From NCBI RefSeq assembly GCF_000092905.1, contig NC_014098.1, forward strand, positions 434,001-498,000: 64,000 nt of DNA, read 5' to 3'. The translations under genes were made by a program, and so were the position numbers. Shown here in pieces: positions 15,538 to 23,315 of this stretch. This stretch comes from Kyrpidia tusciae DSM 2912. GTDB taxonomy: Bacteria; Bacillota; Bacilli; Kyrpidiales; Kyrpidiaceae. The notes under the pieces are model-generated. The model was not told the DNA's origin, made no database searches, and worked only from the letters and a program-made list of their open reading frames with translations. Numbering within the stretch: position 1 is the first letter of the stretch; each line of letters begins with the position of its first letter.

Positions 15538-17013
15538 CTAAAGGCTGCCCGATTGTCCGTCGGCTCCGCCGTCCTCTGGGTCGTCCAATTCCCGGTCGGT
15601 GCTGAGGTCGCGGCGCAGGCCCTTCGGATAATGATTCTTCAGTTGGCCGGCGGAGATTTTGCCCCATCCCAAAGGGAAGCCGTCCACTCCCACCCGTACC
15701 CATCCCGGCTTTGCGCCGGGTGGGGCGGGCAGAGAGCGGCCCTTCAGCCACTCGACCACCTCCGGGGTGTTCGCAGGCCAGGTGATGGCCCGGGGGGACT
15801 CTTCAAAGGGAAGGGACATGGCCAGACTGTGGGCGGGGAGAAAGGTGGCGCCCCGAACCGCCCCCCAGGCTACGCCCTTGGCCATGATGCGCATGCCGTC
15901 CAAACTTCCCAGACGAGGCAAATCTTCGGGCAGGGCAATCCAGGTGTCCCCCCGCTGTTCCCACAGGGCCGGCAGGGAGATTTCCGGCAACTGGCGGCGA
16001 ATGGCCGCCGCGGCCCGATCGGGAAGCCGGGAAGTCTTCATGCTCCGCCCGATCCGGGGCCCTGTCTGCCTCCGGCTGGCGCCCCGGGGGCGGGCGTCTT
16101 CGGCCCGCTCCAAGAGTGCGTAAAAATGCCCGTCAGCCGGTGTTCGGTGAGGCCATAGGCGACAACACCGGGACAACTCCTCGTTGCCGTCCGCCCACTC
16201 CGGGCGCCCCGGGCTAGAGCCCGGCAACTCGGCGGGGACCAGGTGAAAATCCCTTCGCTCCCGGAGAAACCGGGCGATGACCTGTTCATTTTCTTCCGGC
16301 GCAAAGGTGCAGGTCGCGTAAAGCAATCGTCCTCCCGGCCGGACGAAATCTGCGGCCACCGAGAGGATATGCTGTCCGCGCTCGGCGTTGCGGGTGATGC
16401 GCCGGAGGCTCCAGGCCTCGGTCACGGACGGATCTTTGCGAAACATACTCTCTCCGGTGCACGGGGCGTCGAGGAGCACCCGGTCGAAGAGGCCAGCAAA
16501 CCGGAGGAGCGCCTCGGGCTGTTCCTGGGTGATGAGGGCGTTCGTGACGCCCAGCCGTTCGAGATTTTGCGCCAAGACGCGACAGCGCCTCGGGTTTGGC
16601 TCATTGGCCACGAGAAGGCCCCGGTTCTCCATCCGGGCGGCGAGATGGGACGATTTTCCTCCCGGTGCCGCAGCCAGGTCGAGAACCCACTCCCCGGGTT
16701 GGGGAGCCAGCAGCACCGCTGCGGCCATGGCGGCGGGTTCTTGGATATAGTAAACCCCGGCGTCGTACCAAGGGTGAAGCCCCGGTCGGTCCGGGTGGTG
16801 GTACAAGAAGCCCTCCGGAGCCCAGGGAACCGGGGAGAGGGAGAACGGGGAACGTATCGCCAGGGCGTCCGGTCTGGCCCGGAGAGTGTTCACCCTGAGG
16901 CCCCGGGATCGGGGTTGGCGCAGGGCTTCAAAAAAATCCTCGGCTTCGGGGCCGAGCAACTCCCGCATGCGATGGACGAAGAGGTCGGGCAAGGCTACCA
17001 CAAAGCGTTCCAT
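15538..17013 (-). CDS. rsmF: RsmF-type 16S rRNA (cytosine-C5) methyltransferase, NOL1/NOP2/Sun family
   Basis: A 491-residue protein from ATG 17013, which has AAGGAG six bases upstream; an in-frame extension to 17079 lacks support. The SAM-binding motif is 'VLDLAAAPGGKSSHLAARM'. The catalytic cysteines are in 'LLDAPCTGESMFRKDP' and 'GRLLYATCTFAPEENE', the two motifs of RNA m5C methyltransferases. The C-terminal part after about residue 300 matches the RsmF/YebU accessory region and may bind rRNA. It is convergent with spoVR, 11 bases apart, and divergent from ispH. The family is certain; the exact rRNA site is inferred. Confidence 0.92.
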   Translation of the reverse strand: MERFVVALPDLFVHRMRELLGPEAEDFFEALRQPRSRGLRVNTLRARPDALAIRSPFSLSPVPWAPEGFLYHHPDRPGLHPWYDAGVYYIQEPAAMAAAVLLAPQPGEWVLDLAAAPGGKSSHLAARMENRGLLVANEPNPRRCRVLAQNLERLGVTNALITQEQPEALLRFAGLFDRVLLDAPCTGESMFRKDPSVTEAWSLRRITRNAERGQHILSVAADFVRPGGRLLYATCTFAPEENEQVIARFLRERRDFHLVPAELPGSSPGRPEWADGNEELSRCCRLWPHRTPADGHFYALLERAEDARPRGASRRQTGPRIGRSMKTSRLPDRAAAAIRRQLPEISLPALWEQRGDTWIALPEDLPRLGSLDGMRIMAKGVAWGAVRGATFLPAHSLAMSLPFEESPRAITWPANTPEVVEWLKGRSLPAPPGAKPGWVRVGVDGFPLGWGKISAGQLKNHYPKGLRRDLSTDRELDDPEDGGADGQSGSL

Positions 17014-17044
17014 GTCTCGGCTCCTTTTCTTGGTGTGTCGCCGT

Positions 17045-17073
17045 TTGGCCGGATTGGCCGCTTCAACTATAAT
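17045..17073 (+). promoter_or_regulatory. Promoter of ispH
   Basis: TTGGCC (17045-17050) and a perfect TATAAT (17068-17073) are 17 bases apart, about 60 bases before the ispH start. Confidence 0.7.
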
Positions 17074-17135
17074 AAGCATATCGAGGCCGGTTCAGGCAAG
17101 GTCAGGGCTCGGCTGTGGGGAGAGGGGGATTCGGG

Positions 17136-18080
17136 GTGGAAGTGGTCAAGATTGCGCCCCGGGGATACTGTTACGGCGTGGTCGATGCGATGGTCTTGGC
17201 GAAACGGGCGGCGGATGATCCTCGCTTGCCCAGGCCGATTTATATTCTCGGCATGATCGTTCATAACCGCCACGTGGTGGAAGCTTTTGAACGCGAGGGC
17301 GTGATGACCCTGGACGGGGGGGATCGCCTGAGCTTATTGGAGAAGATCGACCGGGGAACGGTGGTGTTTACCGCCCACGGCGTGTCCCCGGAGGTGCGAA
17401 AGCGTGCCGTTGAGAAAGGGCTTACGGTGGTGGATGCCACCTGCCCCGATGTGATGCGTACCCACGAACTGATCCGGGACCGGGTGGCCAAGGGCTACCA
17501 GGTGATTTATATCGGGCGACGAGGGCATCCGGAACCCGAGGGGGCGCTGGGCGTGGCGCCGGGCCGGGTTCACTTGGTGGAGAATTTCCAGGATATTGAG
17601 GAGTTGGATCTTCCTCCGGGTCCTGTGCTGGTGACGAATCAGACCACCATGAGCCAGTGGGACACCCGGGAGCTAATGGAGCGGGTCAAGGAGCGATTCC
17701 CCCAGGCCGAGGTCAAAAATGAAATTTGCCTGGCCACCCAACTTCGTCAAGAGGCGGTGGCCGAGCAGGCGAAAGGCTGTGATTTGGTGGTGGTGGTGGG
17801 GGACCCCCGAAGCAACAACACGGCCCGACTGGCTCAGGTGGCCGAAGAAATCGCGGGCGTGCCGGCCAAGCGGGTGGCGGATGTCACCGAGTTGGACATT
17901 GCCTGGCTTCGCGGGGTGCGCCGGGTCGGGGTTACCGCTGGAGCATCGACTCCCACCCCCATCACCCGGGAAGTAATCACTTTTCTGGAACGGTTTGACG
18001 AAAAGGACGACTCCACCTGGGTGCCCGTTCGTACGGTGTCTCCGGACCGCCTGCTCCCGGTGGGGCGAAGAGAGCCCTGA
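17136..18080 (+). CDS. ispH: 4-hydroxy-3-methylbut-2-enyl diphosphate reductase
   Basis: A 314-residue enzyme of the last MEP-pathway step, making IPP and DMAPP from HMBPP with an Fe-S cluster. Its three cluster cysteines are in '[13 protein letters not shown]' (Cys12), '[12 protein letters not shown]' and '[14 protein letters not shown]'. Substrate-binding 'GMIVHN' and 'TAHGVSPEV' are also present. The GTG at 17136 gives the standard N-terminus and is preceded by GGGAGAGGGGG; a GTG at 17115 would add seven residues with less support. It is a single gene with its own promoter. Confidence 0.96.
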   Translation: MEVVKIAPRGYCYGVVDAMVLAKRAADDPRLPRPIYILGMIVHNRHVVEAFEREGVMTLDGGDRLSLLEKIDRGTVVFTAHGVSPEVRKRAVEKGLTVVDATCPDVMRTHELIRDRVAKGYQVIYIGRRGHPEPEGALGVAPGRVHLVENFQDIEELDLPPGPVLVTNQTTMSQWDTRELMERVKERFPQAEVKNEICLATQLRQEAVAEQAKGCDLVVVVGDPRSNNTARLAQVAEEIAGVPAKRVADVTELDIAWLRGVRRVGVTAGASTPTPITREVITFLERFDEKDDSTWVPVRTVSPDRLLPVGRREP

Positions 18081-18406
18081 ATTGGAAGAGGCGGCAGGGA
18101 ATTGTCTATGACCGAAACCTCATGTACGTCGTCTGGTCTGCTGTGATTGACGACGGCCGGATGGCGCTTTTCGTTTTGACGTGAAATCTTATAAGAAAAT
18201 TTACAAGAAATCAATGGGTCGAGTCGGCAGGATTCTGGGTTTCAATCGCGAATACTTCACCTGCCCGAGTGTTAAGGGTCGTTTCGCTAACCAAAGGTTC
18301 CTGCTCTATAGGTCGATGTAATCATCAGAATATATCGCCTTAATTGGCGCCAACTCCAAACGGCCGTGATTCGTCGGGTGCCACAGAGGAGGGCATTACG
18401 GGAAGG
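18081..18406. other. Intergenic region, AT-richer than surroundings
   Basis: About 325 bases between ispH and the next gene. The middle (about 18160-18350) is clearly more AT-rich than the rest of the window and contains short A/T tracts, but I see no open gene, clean promoter pair, hairpin with T-run, or known riboswitch motif. It may hold the promoter of the following gene. Confidence 0.5.
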
Positions 18407-18826
18407 ATGGCAGCTTCCCAGCCAGGGGGAGTGGGACAGGTGAGGTGTTGGGCCGACATCCGGGGAGACATTGTCGTGTTCACCCTCGAGGAAACGTCTT
18501 CCGGTCAAGTGCAGCCCCGCCCGCCGGTGTCTCCCGAGGTGTCGAGAGCGATGCCCGGGCGTTCGGGGGTGCTGATTCATGCGGTGGGTGGAGTGGGCTT
18601 GAACCAGATCGGGGGATGCATCGATGTCCTCAATATTCACGCATACGTGAAACAGATCGACGTACCCCGGCTGGCCTACGTGGCCACCGATGTGCGGCAG
18701 TTAACGGCGTTTATGCGGGTGGCCAAAGCTTGGGGGCTTCACGGGCGAGCGAGCTACTTCAATCATATGGCGGACGCCCTGGAGCATCTGGGTGGTTCAT
18801 CTGTCCGCGCGGTGATGACCGCATAA
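18407..18826 (+). CDS. Unrecognised protein, possible STAS-like fold
   Basis: About 139 residues. I do not recognise the family. The alternation of 'CWADIRGDIVVFTLEE', 'SGVLIHAVGGVGLNQIGGCIDVLNI', 'VPRLAYVATDVRQLTAFMRV' and 'ADALEHLG' recalls the strand-helix order of STAS domains (anti-sigma antagonists), but the similarity is weak. The ATG at 18407 has no well-spaced ribosome site; the GTG at 18440 has AGGGGGAG eight bases upstream and may be the true start. It stands alone on the plus strand, convergent with queC, beside an AT-rich intergenic region. Confidence 0.5.
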   Translation: MAASQPGGVGQVRCWADIRGDIVVFTLEETSSGQVQPRPPVSPEVSRAMPGRSGVLIHAVGGVGLNQIGGCIDVLNIHAYVKQIDVPRLAYVATDVRQLTAFMRVAKAWGLHGRASYFNHMADALEHLGGSSVRAVMTA

Positions 18827-18852
18827 GACGCCTAGGTTTGTTCGGGCCGCCC

Positions 18853-19689
18853 TCAGTTGGGGCGGTCCGATTGCCATGCAATGGGAACGGCGTACGGGAT
18901 CGGGTCGACGAGGCCGGCCTCCCGGAATCCCTGGATGCGGATTCGACAGGAGTCGCATACTCCGCAGGCGGGAACCGTTCCCTGATAGCAGGAATGGGTC
19001 AAAGCGTAGGGAGCGCCCAGTTGGGATCCCCGGCGGATAATCTCGGCCTTGGTGAGATGTACCAGGGGAGCCTTGAGGCGGATCCCGGCTCCTTCGGTTC
19101 CGGCGACGGTGCCCGTGTCGATGACGCGTTGGAACGCCTGGAGAAACTCCGGCCGGCAGTCGGGGTAACCCGAGTAATCCAAGGCATTGACACCGATGAA
19201 GATGGCCTGGGCGTCGATCCTCTCGGCGAAGGAAAGGGCTAGGCTGAGAAAGACGGTATTCCGCCCCGGCACGTAGGTGGAGGGGACGCCGGTTCCGATT
19301 TCCTCCAGGCTGCGCCCGACGGGGATCGATTGATCCGGGTCGGTCAAGGAAGAACCGCGGATAAAGTTTCCCAGGTCGACCACCCGGTGGCGATCGCCCA
19401 CGCGGTAGTGGGCAGCCACTTGTTTTGCGGATTCCAGTTCCACCGCGTGTTTCTGCCCGTAAGAAAAGGTGATGGGATAAAGTTCATACCCTTCGTGGTC
19501 GGCGATGGCCATACAGGTTGTCGAGTCCAAACCCCCCGATAAAATCACCACCGCCCGGAGGGCCCTATGTTCCAAACCGAGGTTTGTCGGCCCCTGCCAC
19601 GGTGCCCAGGTCGGGTTTTGCGGCTCCACCTCCTGGGAAGAAGTGGGTCGGCTGGTCGCCGGTCGGGTTTCTCCTTTTCTTTCTTCCAT
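18853..19689 (-). CDS. queC: 7-cyano-7-deazaguanine synthase QueC
   Basis: A protein of about 278 residues that converts CDG to preQ0 with ATP and ammonia, in queuosine synthesis. The PP-loop is 'ILSGGLDSTTCMAIA'. 'TFSYGQKHAVELESA' and 'YVPGRNTVFLSLALSFAE' are also diagnostic. The zinc site is near the C-terminus, 'HSCYQGTVPACGVCDSCRIR'. Before the PP-loop there is an unusual polar, Pro-rich N-terminal extension of about 45 residues. The ATG at 19689 with AGAGGGG is the best-supported start, but an internal start would remove the extension. It is third in queD-queE-queC, two bases after queE. Confidence 0.94.
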   Translation of the reverse strand: MEERKGETRPATSRPTSSQEVEPQNPTWAPWQGPTNLGLEHRALRAVVILSGGLDSTTCMAIADHEGYELYPITFSYGQKHAVELESAKQVAAHYRVGDRHRVVDLGNFIRGSSLTDPDQSIPVGRSLEEIGTGVPSTYVPGRNTVFLSLALSFAERIDAQAIFIGVNALDYSGYPDCRPEFLQAFQRVIDTGTVAGTEGAGIRLKAPLVHLTKAEIIRRGSQLGAPYALTHSCYQGTVPACGVCDSCRIRIQGFREAGLVDPIPYAVPIAWQSDRPN

Positions 19690-19691
19690 GG

Positions 19692-20348
19692 TTATACCCC
19701 TCTCTTTTCGGGTTCCCACAGCCACTTGTGCAATTGTACTTGTAGTCTGACATCCCACTCATCTTGGAGAATCCACTCCGCCAGGGTACGAGGCTCCAAC
19801 ACGCCGTACACGGGGCTGAACAACAGCCGATACCCCCGCTCCGGGCTGATTTCGTACCGGCGGATGATCTCTTTTGACCAGAGATAATCCTCTTCGTTGC
19901 CCACCACAAACTTGATTTCGTCCCGCTCGGGGACAATTCGTTTCAAATTGTCGAAATCCATGTAGGTGTGCATGTCTGAGGAAGGCACTTTGATATCGAG
20001 GATGAACCGTTGTTTAGGGCGCAGTTTCACCCGCTCGATATCGATGGAACCGTCTGTTTCGATCGACACCTCGTAATTATTTCCTCCGAGCAGATCCAAA
20101 AGTTGTTGCAATTCTTCCCGAGGTTGAATCAGCGGTTCGCCGCCTGTCAAACACACCCGACGAACGCCGTATTCTTGAATCTGCCGGAAAATCTCTTCGG
20201 GGGTCGTCCGAGTGCCCTCAAAATAGGCGTAGGTGGTGTCACAGTACGAACAGCGGAGATTGCATCCCGTGAAGCGCACAAACACCGTGGGCAGCCCCAT
20301 GGAGGAGGATTCGCCTTGAATGGAGAAAAAGAGTTCATTCAGTTTCAC
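19692..20348 (-). CDS. queE: 7-carboxy-7-deazaguanine synthase QueE (radical SAM)
   Basis: A 218-residue radical SAM enzyme that forms CDG from carboxytetrahydropterin. The cluster motif 'GCNLRCSYCDTTYAY' and the motif 'CLTGGEPLIQ' are clear. The start chosen is GTG 20348, giving 'KLNELFFSIQGES' near the N-terminus as in relatives, with AAAGGGAGG upstream. An ATG at 20381 lies before that ribosome site and is less likely. It overlaps the end of queD by 14 bases and is followed by queC two bases later, so the three are one operon. Confidence 0.94.
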   Translation of the reverse strand: MKLNELFFSIQGESSSMGLPTVFVRFTGCNLRCSYCDTTYAYFEGTRTTPEEIFRQIQEYGVRRVCLTGGEPLIQPREELQQLLDLLGGNNYEVSIETDGSIDIERVKLRPKQRFILDIKVPSSDMHTYMDFDNLKRIVPERDEIKFVVGNEEDYLWSKEIIRRYEISPERGYRLLFSPVYGVLEPRTLAEWILQDEWDVRLQVQLHKWLWEPEKRGV

Positions 20349-20769
20349 GTCTGATGATATCCTCCCTTTGTACTTCGGCATAGCTGGTGGGAGTTTCCCA
20401 CAGGCGCACCCGTTCAAGGTTCACGTCGGTGGCCCGGGGGGTCTGCCGCAAGGCTTTGGCGAGCTCTTCATAGAGAAACACCACAAGGTTTTCCGCTGTG
20501 GTGTTGAAGGGAACCTCGTCGTTGAGATAACGGTGGTCGAACCGTTCAAGGACCACCCGCTCAACCAAAGCTTTAATCTCATTAAAATCAATGACAAGTC
20601 CCCGGGGATCCGGGTGTCCTTTGATCTCGACCTCCAAACGATAGGTGTGTCCGTGCAATTGGGCACATTTTCCCTCGTAGGCTTCGAGGCGGTGTGCGGC
20701 ATCAAAGGTGAATTGTTTCACGACAGAAACCGGCAGCGCACGATAACGAAGCGGGTTCTGTGCAACCAC
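20335..20769 (-). CDS. queD: 6-carboxytetrahydropterin synthase QueD
   Basis: A 144-residue enzyme that converts dihydroneopterin triphosphate to carboxytetrahydropterin, first step of the deazapurine path after GTP cyclohydrolase. The zinc histidines are in 'FDAAHRLEAY' and 'LHGHTYRLEVEI', and the catalytic region 'RFDHRYLND' is present. The GTG at 20769 is preferred because AAGGGAGGTG lies six bases upstream; the ATG at 20790 has no ribosome site. It is first in queD-queE-queC. No preQ1 riboswitch is visible in the 60 bases before it, and queF is not in this window. Confidence 0.93.
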   Translation of the reverse strand: MVAQNPLRYRALPVSVVKQFTFDAAHRLEAYEGKCAQLHGHTYRLEVEIKGHPDPRGLVIDFNEIKALVERVVLERFDHRYLNDEVPFNTTAENLVVFLYEELAKALRQTPRATDVNLERVRLWETPTSYAEVQREDIIRRETE

Positions 20770-20829
20770 GATACCCACCTCCCTTTTCATGATAGCCTGT
20801 GCCCAGTCTTTCGTCCATAAGTGAATCCT

Positions 20830-21585
20830 TTAGATGGGCCAGCCGAGAAGATCTCTCACCACCACGCTGGCCAGAATCATCCCGGCCACCGGGGGAACAA
20901 AGGCAATACTGGCCGGGGGCATGGCGGACTTTCTCGTACGGGCGGCGGCCCGGTCTTCCGGAGTTAGCATTCGGGCGAGCACGTCGAGCCTCGGTTCCCG
21001 CGGCTGTTCATCAGAACAGACGGTGCGCACCCCGGAAACGATGCCGCGCTTGCGCAGTTCACGGCGCACGACTTTGGCGATGGGATCCACCCGGGTTTCC
21101 GATAGATCCACCACCCGAAATCGCGTCGGGTCGATTTTGTTTGCGGCTCCCATGCTGGAGACCACGCGGACATCCCGCCTGACGCAGGATTCGATCAGGT
21201 CGATTTTGGCGCTGATCGTGTCCATGGCGTCCACCACGTAGTCGGGTTGGTGGCGAAACAGCGCTTCCTCGTTATTTCTGGCAAGGCGCGTCTGTGCGGC
21301 AACGACGTCGCACCCGGGGTGGATGCGGGCGATCCGCTCCTTCATGACTTCAACTTTGGGACGCCCGACCGTGTCGATCAGGGCGGGGATTTGCCGATTG
21401 ATATTGGTAATGTCCACGGTATCCGGATCGAAGAGGATCAGTCGCCCGATACCGGTGCGGGCCAAAGCTTCCGCGGCAAAGGAGCCGACGCCGCCCACGC
21501 CGATGACGGCCACGGTGCTCTTGGCCATTATGTTAAGCCCTTCCGGGCCGATGACCAACTCCGTTCTGGAGAATGAATGCAGCAT
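20830..21585 (-). CDS. tcdA: tRNA threonylcarbamoyladenosine dehydratase (ThiF/MoeB superfamily)
   Basis: A 251-residue E1-like protein. The nucleotide-binding loop is 'VAVIGVGGVGSFAAEALARTG'. 'LFDPDTVDITNINRQIPAL' and 'VVDAMDTISAKIDLI' are typical of the TcdA/CsdL subgroup, which cyclises the t6A modification at tRNA position 37. The ATG at 21585 has AAGGAGAG upstream; a longer frame to 21888 would run into the divergent promoter of the next gene. It lies just upstream of queD on the same strand with 60 bases between, so the two tRNA-modification units may be co-transcribed. Confidence 0.9.
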   Translation of the reverse strand: MLHSFSRTELVIGPEGLNIMAKSTVAVIGVGGVGSFAAEALARTGIGRLILFDPDTVDITNINRQIPALIDTVGRPKVEVMKERIARIHPGCDVVAAQTRLARNNEEALFRHQPDYVVDAMDTISAKIDLIESCVRRDVRVVSSMGAANKIDPTRFRVVDLSETRVDPIAKVVRRELRKRGIVSGVRTVCSDEQPREPRLDVLARMLTPEDRAAARTRKSAMPPASIAFVPPVAGMILASVVVRDLLGWPI

Positions 21586-21628
21586 TGACTCTCTCCTTTG
21601 CCCATCCCACCCCGAAGACCCGGGCGGT

Positions 21629-21656
21629 TTGAGCCTGTCCGGGGGCGTGCTATACT
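21629..21656 (+). promoter_or_regulatory. Promoter of the Spx/ArsC-like gene
   Basis: An extended -10 TGC-TATACT (21648-21656) follows a weak -35 TTGAGC (21629-21634) by 16 bases. The start lies about 24 bases downstream. Confidence 0.55.
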
Positions 21657-21679
21657 TAAACCGGGGGAGGGTAGGGCTG

Positions 21680-22030
21680 ATGGTGACGTTTCTAGGATAT
21701 CCGAGATGCGGCACCTGCCGCAAGGCCAAAGCGTGGTTGAGCGAGCAGGGCGTGGCCTTTGTCGAGCGAGACATTGTGAAGCATCCTTTGAACCGGGAGG
21801 AACTCGGATCTCTGGTGGCGGCGGCGGGGGTCGCCCCGGGTGAGTTGGCCAATCCCAAGGGCACCCGGTATCGGGAGCTCGGGCTCAAGGATCAGACCCT
21901 GAGCGACGAGGAGTGGTTGGCGCTGCTCAGTGAGGATGGAAAGTTGTACAAGAGGCCGATTCTGTGGACCGACCGCGCAGTGGTGATCGGTTTTGCGCCC
22001 GATCGCTGGGTTGAAGTGCTGAAGAACTGA
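21680..22030 (+). CDS. Arsenate reductase / Spx-family thioredoxin-fold protein
   Basis: A 116-residue thioredoxin-fold protein with 'FLGYPRCGTCRKAKAWL' carrying a CxxC at the N-terminus and 'KRPILWTDRAVVIGF' carrying the cis-Pro region. It resembles the YffB/Spx/ArsC-like group. An Arg triad needed for arsenate reduction is not clear, so a redox role is as likely as arsenate reduction. ATG 21680 has GGGGGAGG upstream. It is followed 47 bases later by a ferredoxin gene on the same strand. Confidence 0.85.
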   Translation: MVTFLGYPRCGTCRKAKAWLSEQGVAFVERDIVKHPLNREELGSLVAAAGVAPGELANPKGTRYRELGLKDQTLSDEEWLALLSEDGKLYKRPILWTDRAVVIGFAPDRWVEVLKN

Positions 22031-22077
22031 ACCGGGTCTCGGGTATGCATGGTTGTGGAAAGATGAGGAGAACGTGA

Positions 22078-22299
22078 ATGCCGAAGACTTGGGTGGAACG
22101 GGAGACATGCATTGCGTGCGGAGCGTGTTCCGCGGCTTGCCCGGAAGTTTACGCCGAGGACGAGGACGGGTTTGCTTTCGTAAAATTACCCGGGGGCCGG
22201 GAGGGATTCGTGGAGATTCCCGAGCAGCATGTGGCGGATGCCCGGGATGCTTTTGAGGGATGCCCGAGCGAATCGGTAAAATGGCAGGAGGACGAATAG
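22078..22299 (+). CDS. fer: Ferredoxin, single [4Fe-4S] cluster type
   Basis: A 73-residue small acidic ferredoxin. The cluster ligands are CIACGACSAACP near residues 11-22 and a remote Cys in 'EGCPSESV', the arrangement of Bacillus-type [4Fe-4S] ferredoxins. It could serve as electron carrier for Fe-S enzymes here, such as IspH, QueE or the KorAB complex; that is inference. ATG 22078 has GAGGAG upstream. Confidence 0.95.
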   Translation: MPKTWVERETCIACGACSAACPEVYAEDEDGFAFVKLPGGREGFVEIPEQHVADARDAFEGCPSESVKWQEDE

Positions 22300-22300
22300 G

Positions 22301-22323
22301 CGCCTGCGTCGGTGGGCGTTTTT
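22301..22323 (+). terminator. Possible weak terminator after ferredoxin gene
   Basis: CGCCT (22301-22305) can pair with GGGCG (22314-22318), followed by five T residues. The stem is short, so this is tentative. Confidence 0.4.
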
Positions 22324-22429
22324 CGCCCGTTGCCGCACGTTTGATGAGTCTCTAAACCTGCGGGAACGGGCGAACGCAACGCAGGAAAGAATGCGGCGGA
22401 GAACAGGCGAACATCGGAGGTGCGCGTCG

Positions 22430-22993
22430 GTGGGGCGATACTTTTGGGGTATAGGGGTTCCCGAGGAGATCGGGTTGCGAATGGAGGAGTGGATTGCCGA
22501 CCGGGGCGGACAGATCCCGGTGAAACGGTGGTATCGCTCGGTACAGTTCCACGTGACCCTGCTTTTTTTTGGTGACCTGATTGACGCGAATCTGGAAGAG
22601 GCTCACCGGGCTGCGGAAGAGGCGGCCGAAGCGACGGCATCGTTTGTTCTGACGTCGGACGGCGTCGGGGCGTTCAGCCGTAGCCGGGTCGTTTGGCTCG
22701 GGCTGAAGGCCAGTCCGCCCTTGTTCGCGTTGCGCCGCCGACTTTGGGAGGTCGCCGTTTCCCTGAATGCAGCCGACAATGATCGGCCGACGTATCGCCC
22801 GCATATCACCCTGGGGCGTCTATCCCGACCCTGGGACCCCACCCAAGTCGATCCGGAGAATCTGCGTCTTCTGAAGGGACTGCAGTTTCCTGTGGATCGT
22901 TTTCATCTGTATGAGTCCCGGCTGTCCCCGGCCGGGCCGGAATACCGAATCGTCCGCAGTTTTATGTTCCTGGGCGAAAAAACCGAGGGATGA
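22430..22993 (+). CDS. thpR: RNA 2',3'-cyclic phosphodiesterase (2H family)
   Basis: A 187-residue 2H phosphoesterase with the two catalytic HxT motifs, 'QFHVTLLFFGD' and 'RPHITLGRLS'. The family opens 2',3'-cyclic phosphates on RNA and was first named 2'-5' RNA ligase. The GTG at 22430 has GGAGGTG seven bases upstream and gives 'RYFWGIGVPEEI', matching relatives; a longer frame from 22391 has no ribosome site. It is a single gene ahead of the 23-33 kb catabolic region. Confidence 0.9.
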   Translation: MGRYFWGIGVPEEIGLRMEEWIADRGGQIPVKRWYRSVQFHVTLLFFGDLIDANLEEAHRAAEEAAEATASFVLTSDGVGAFSRSRVVWLGLKASPPLFALRRRLWEVAVSLNAADNDRPTYRPHITLGRLSRPWDPTQVDPENLRLLKGLQFPVDRFHLYESRLSPAGPEYRIVRSFMFLGEKTEG

Positions 22994-23143
22994 GAGATTT
23001 GCTCGGGAGGCCGTGAAAGGATGCGGCAAAATTATACACATAATTTCAGGAATAAGAACTTGAACCAAAGATTTAATTGATATATATTTATTATACGTAG
23101 TGGCGATTCTTTATGGGCCGGATATGCGCGCGACCCTGGTGTT

Positions 23144-23172
23144 TTGCAATGATGGTCGGACAATAGGATTAT
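23144..23172 (+). promoter_or_regulatory. Predicted promoter of the MFS-M24-AEC operon
   Basis: TTGCAA (23144-23149) and GATTAT (23167-23172) with a 17-base spacer; each matches its consensus at four of six positions. Operator copy 1 lies entirely inside the spacer, so bound repressor would block polymerase. Confidence 0.5.
23152..23164 (-). promoter_or_regulatory. GntR (FadR-type) operator, copy 1
   Basis: On the minus strand this reads ATTGTCCGACCAT. It fits TnGTnnnACnA, the pattern of FadR-subfamily GntR regulators, and matches the copies at 23247 and 27754 at 12 of 13 positions or better, allowing Y at two positions. Confidence 0.7.
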
Positions 23173-23246
23173 AGGAACGATCAACAGCGGCGCGTGTCCG
23201 GAAAGACCTTAGGATGGGAGGGATCGGTCGATTGCGATTCGGACAG

Positions 23247-23259
23247 ATTGTCTGACTAT
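23247..23259 (+). promoter_or_regulatory. GntR (FadR-type) operator, copy 2
   Basis: ATTGTCTGACTAT lies in the leader, 95 bases (about nine helix turns) downstream of copy 1. The spacing would allow two bound dimers on the same face of the DNA to loop together. Confidence 0.7.
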
Positions 23260-23315
23260 ACGACGAAGCCGAGTGCGTTAAGAAAAACGGAGTATCAAAA
23301 GGAGGGCGGATTGTT

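Larger units (their letters stand above)
22994..23315. other. Regulatory intergenic region before the MFS operon
   Basis: About 320 bases. The first half (22994-23100) is AT-rich and shows no gene. The second half holds a promoter with an operator between -35 and -10 and a second operator in the leader (listed separately). No riboswitch or terminator was recognised. Confidence 0.6.

Noticed and set aside
20770-20829. A preQ1 riboswitch before queD
   Set aside because: Only about 60 bases separate queD from tcdA, and no preQ1 aptamer motif or terminator was seen.
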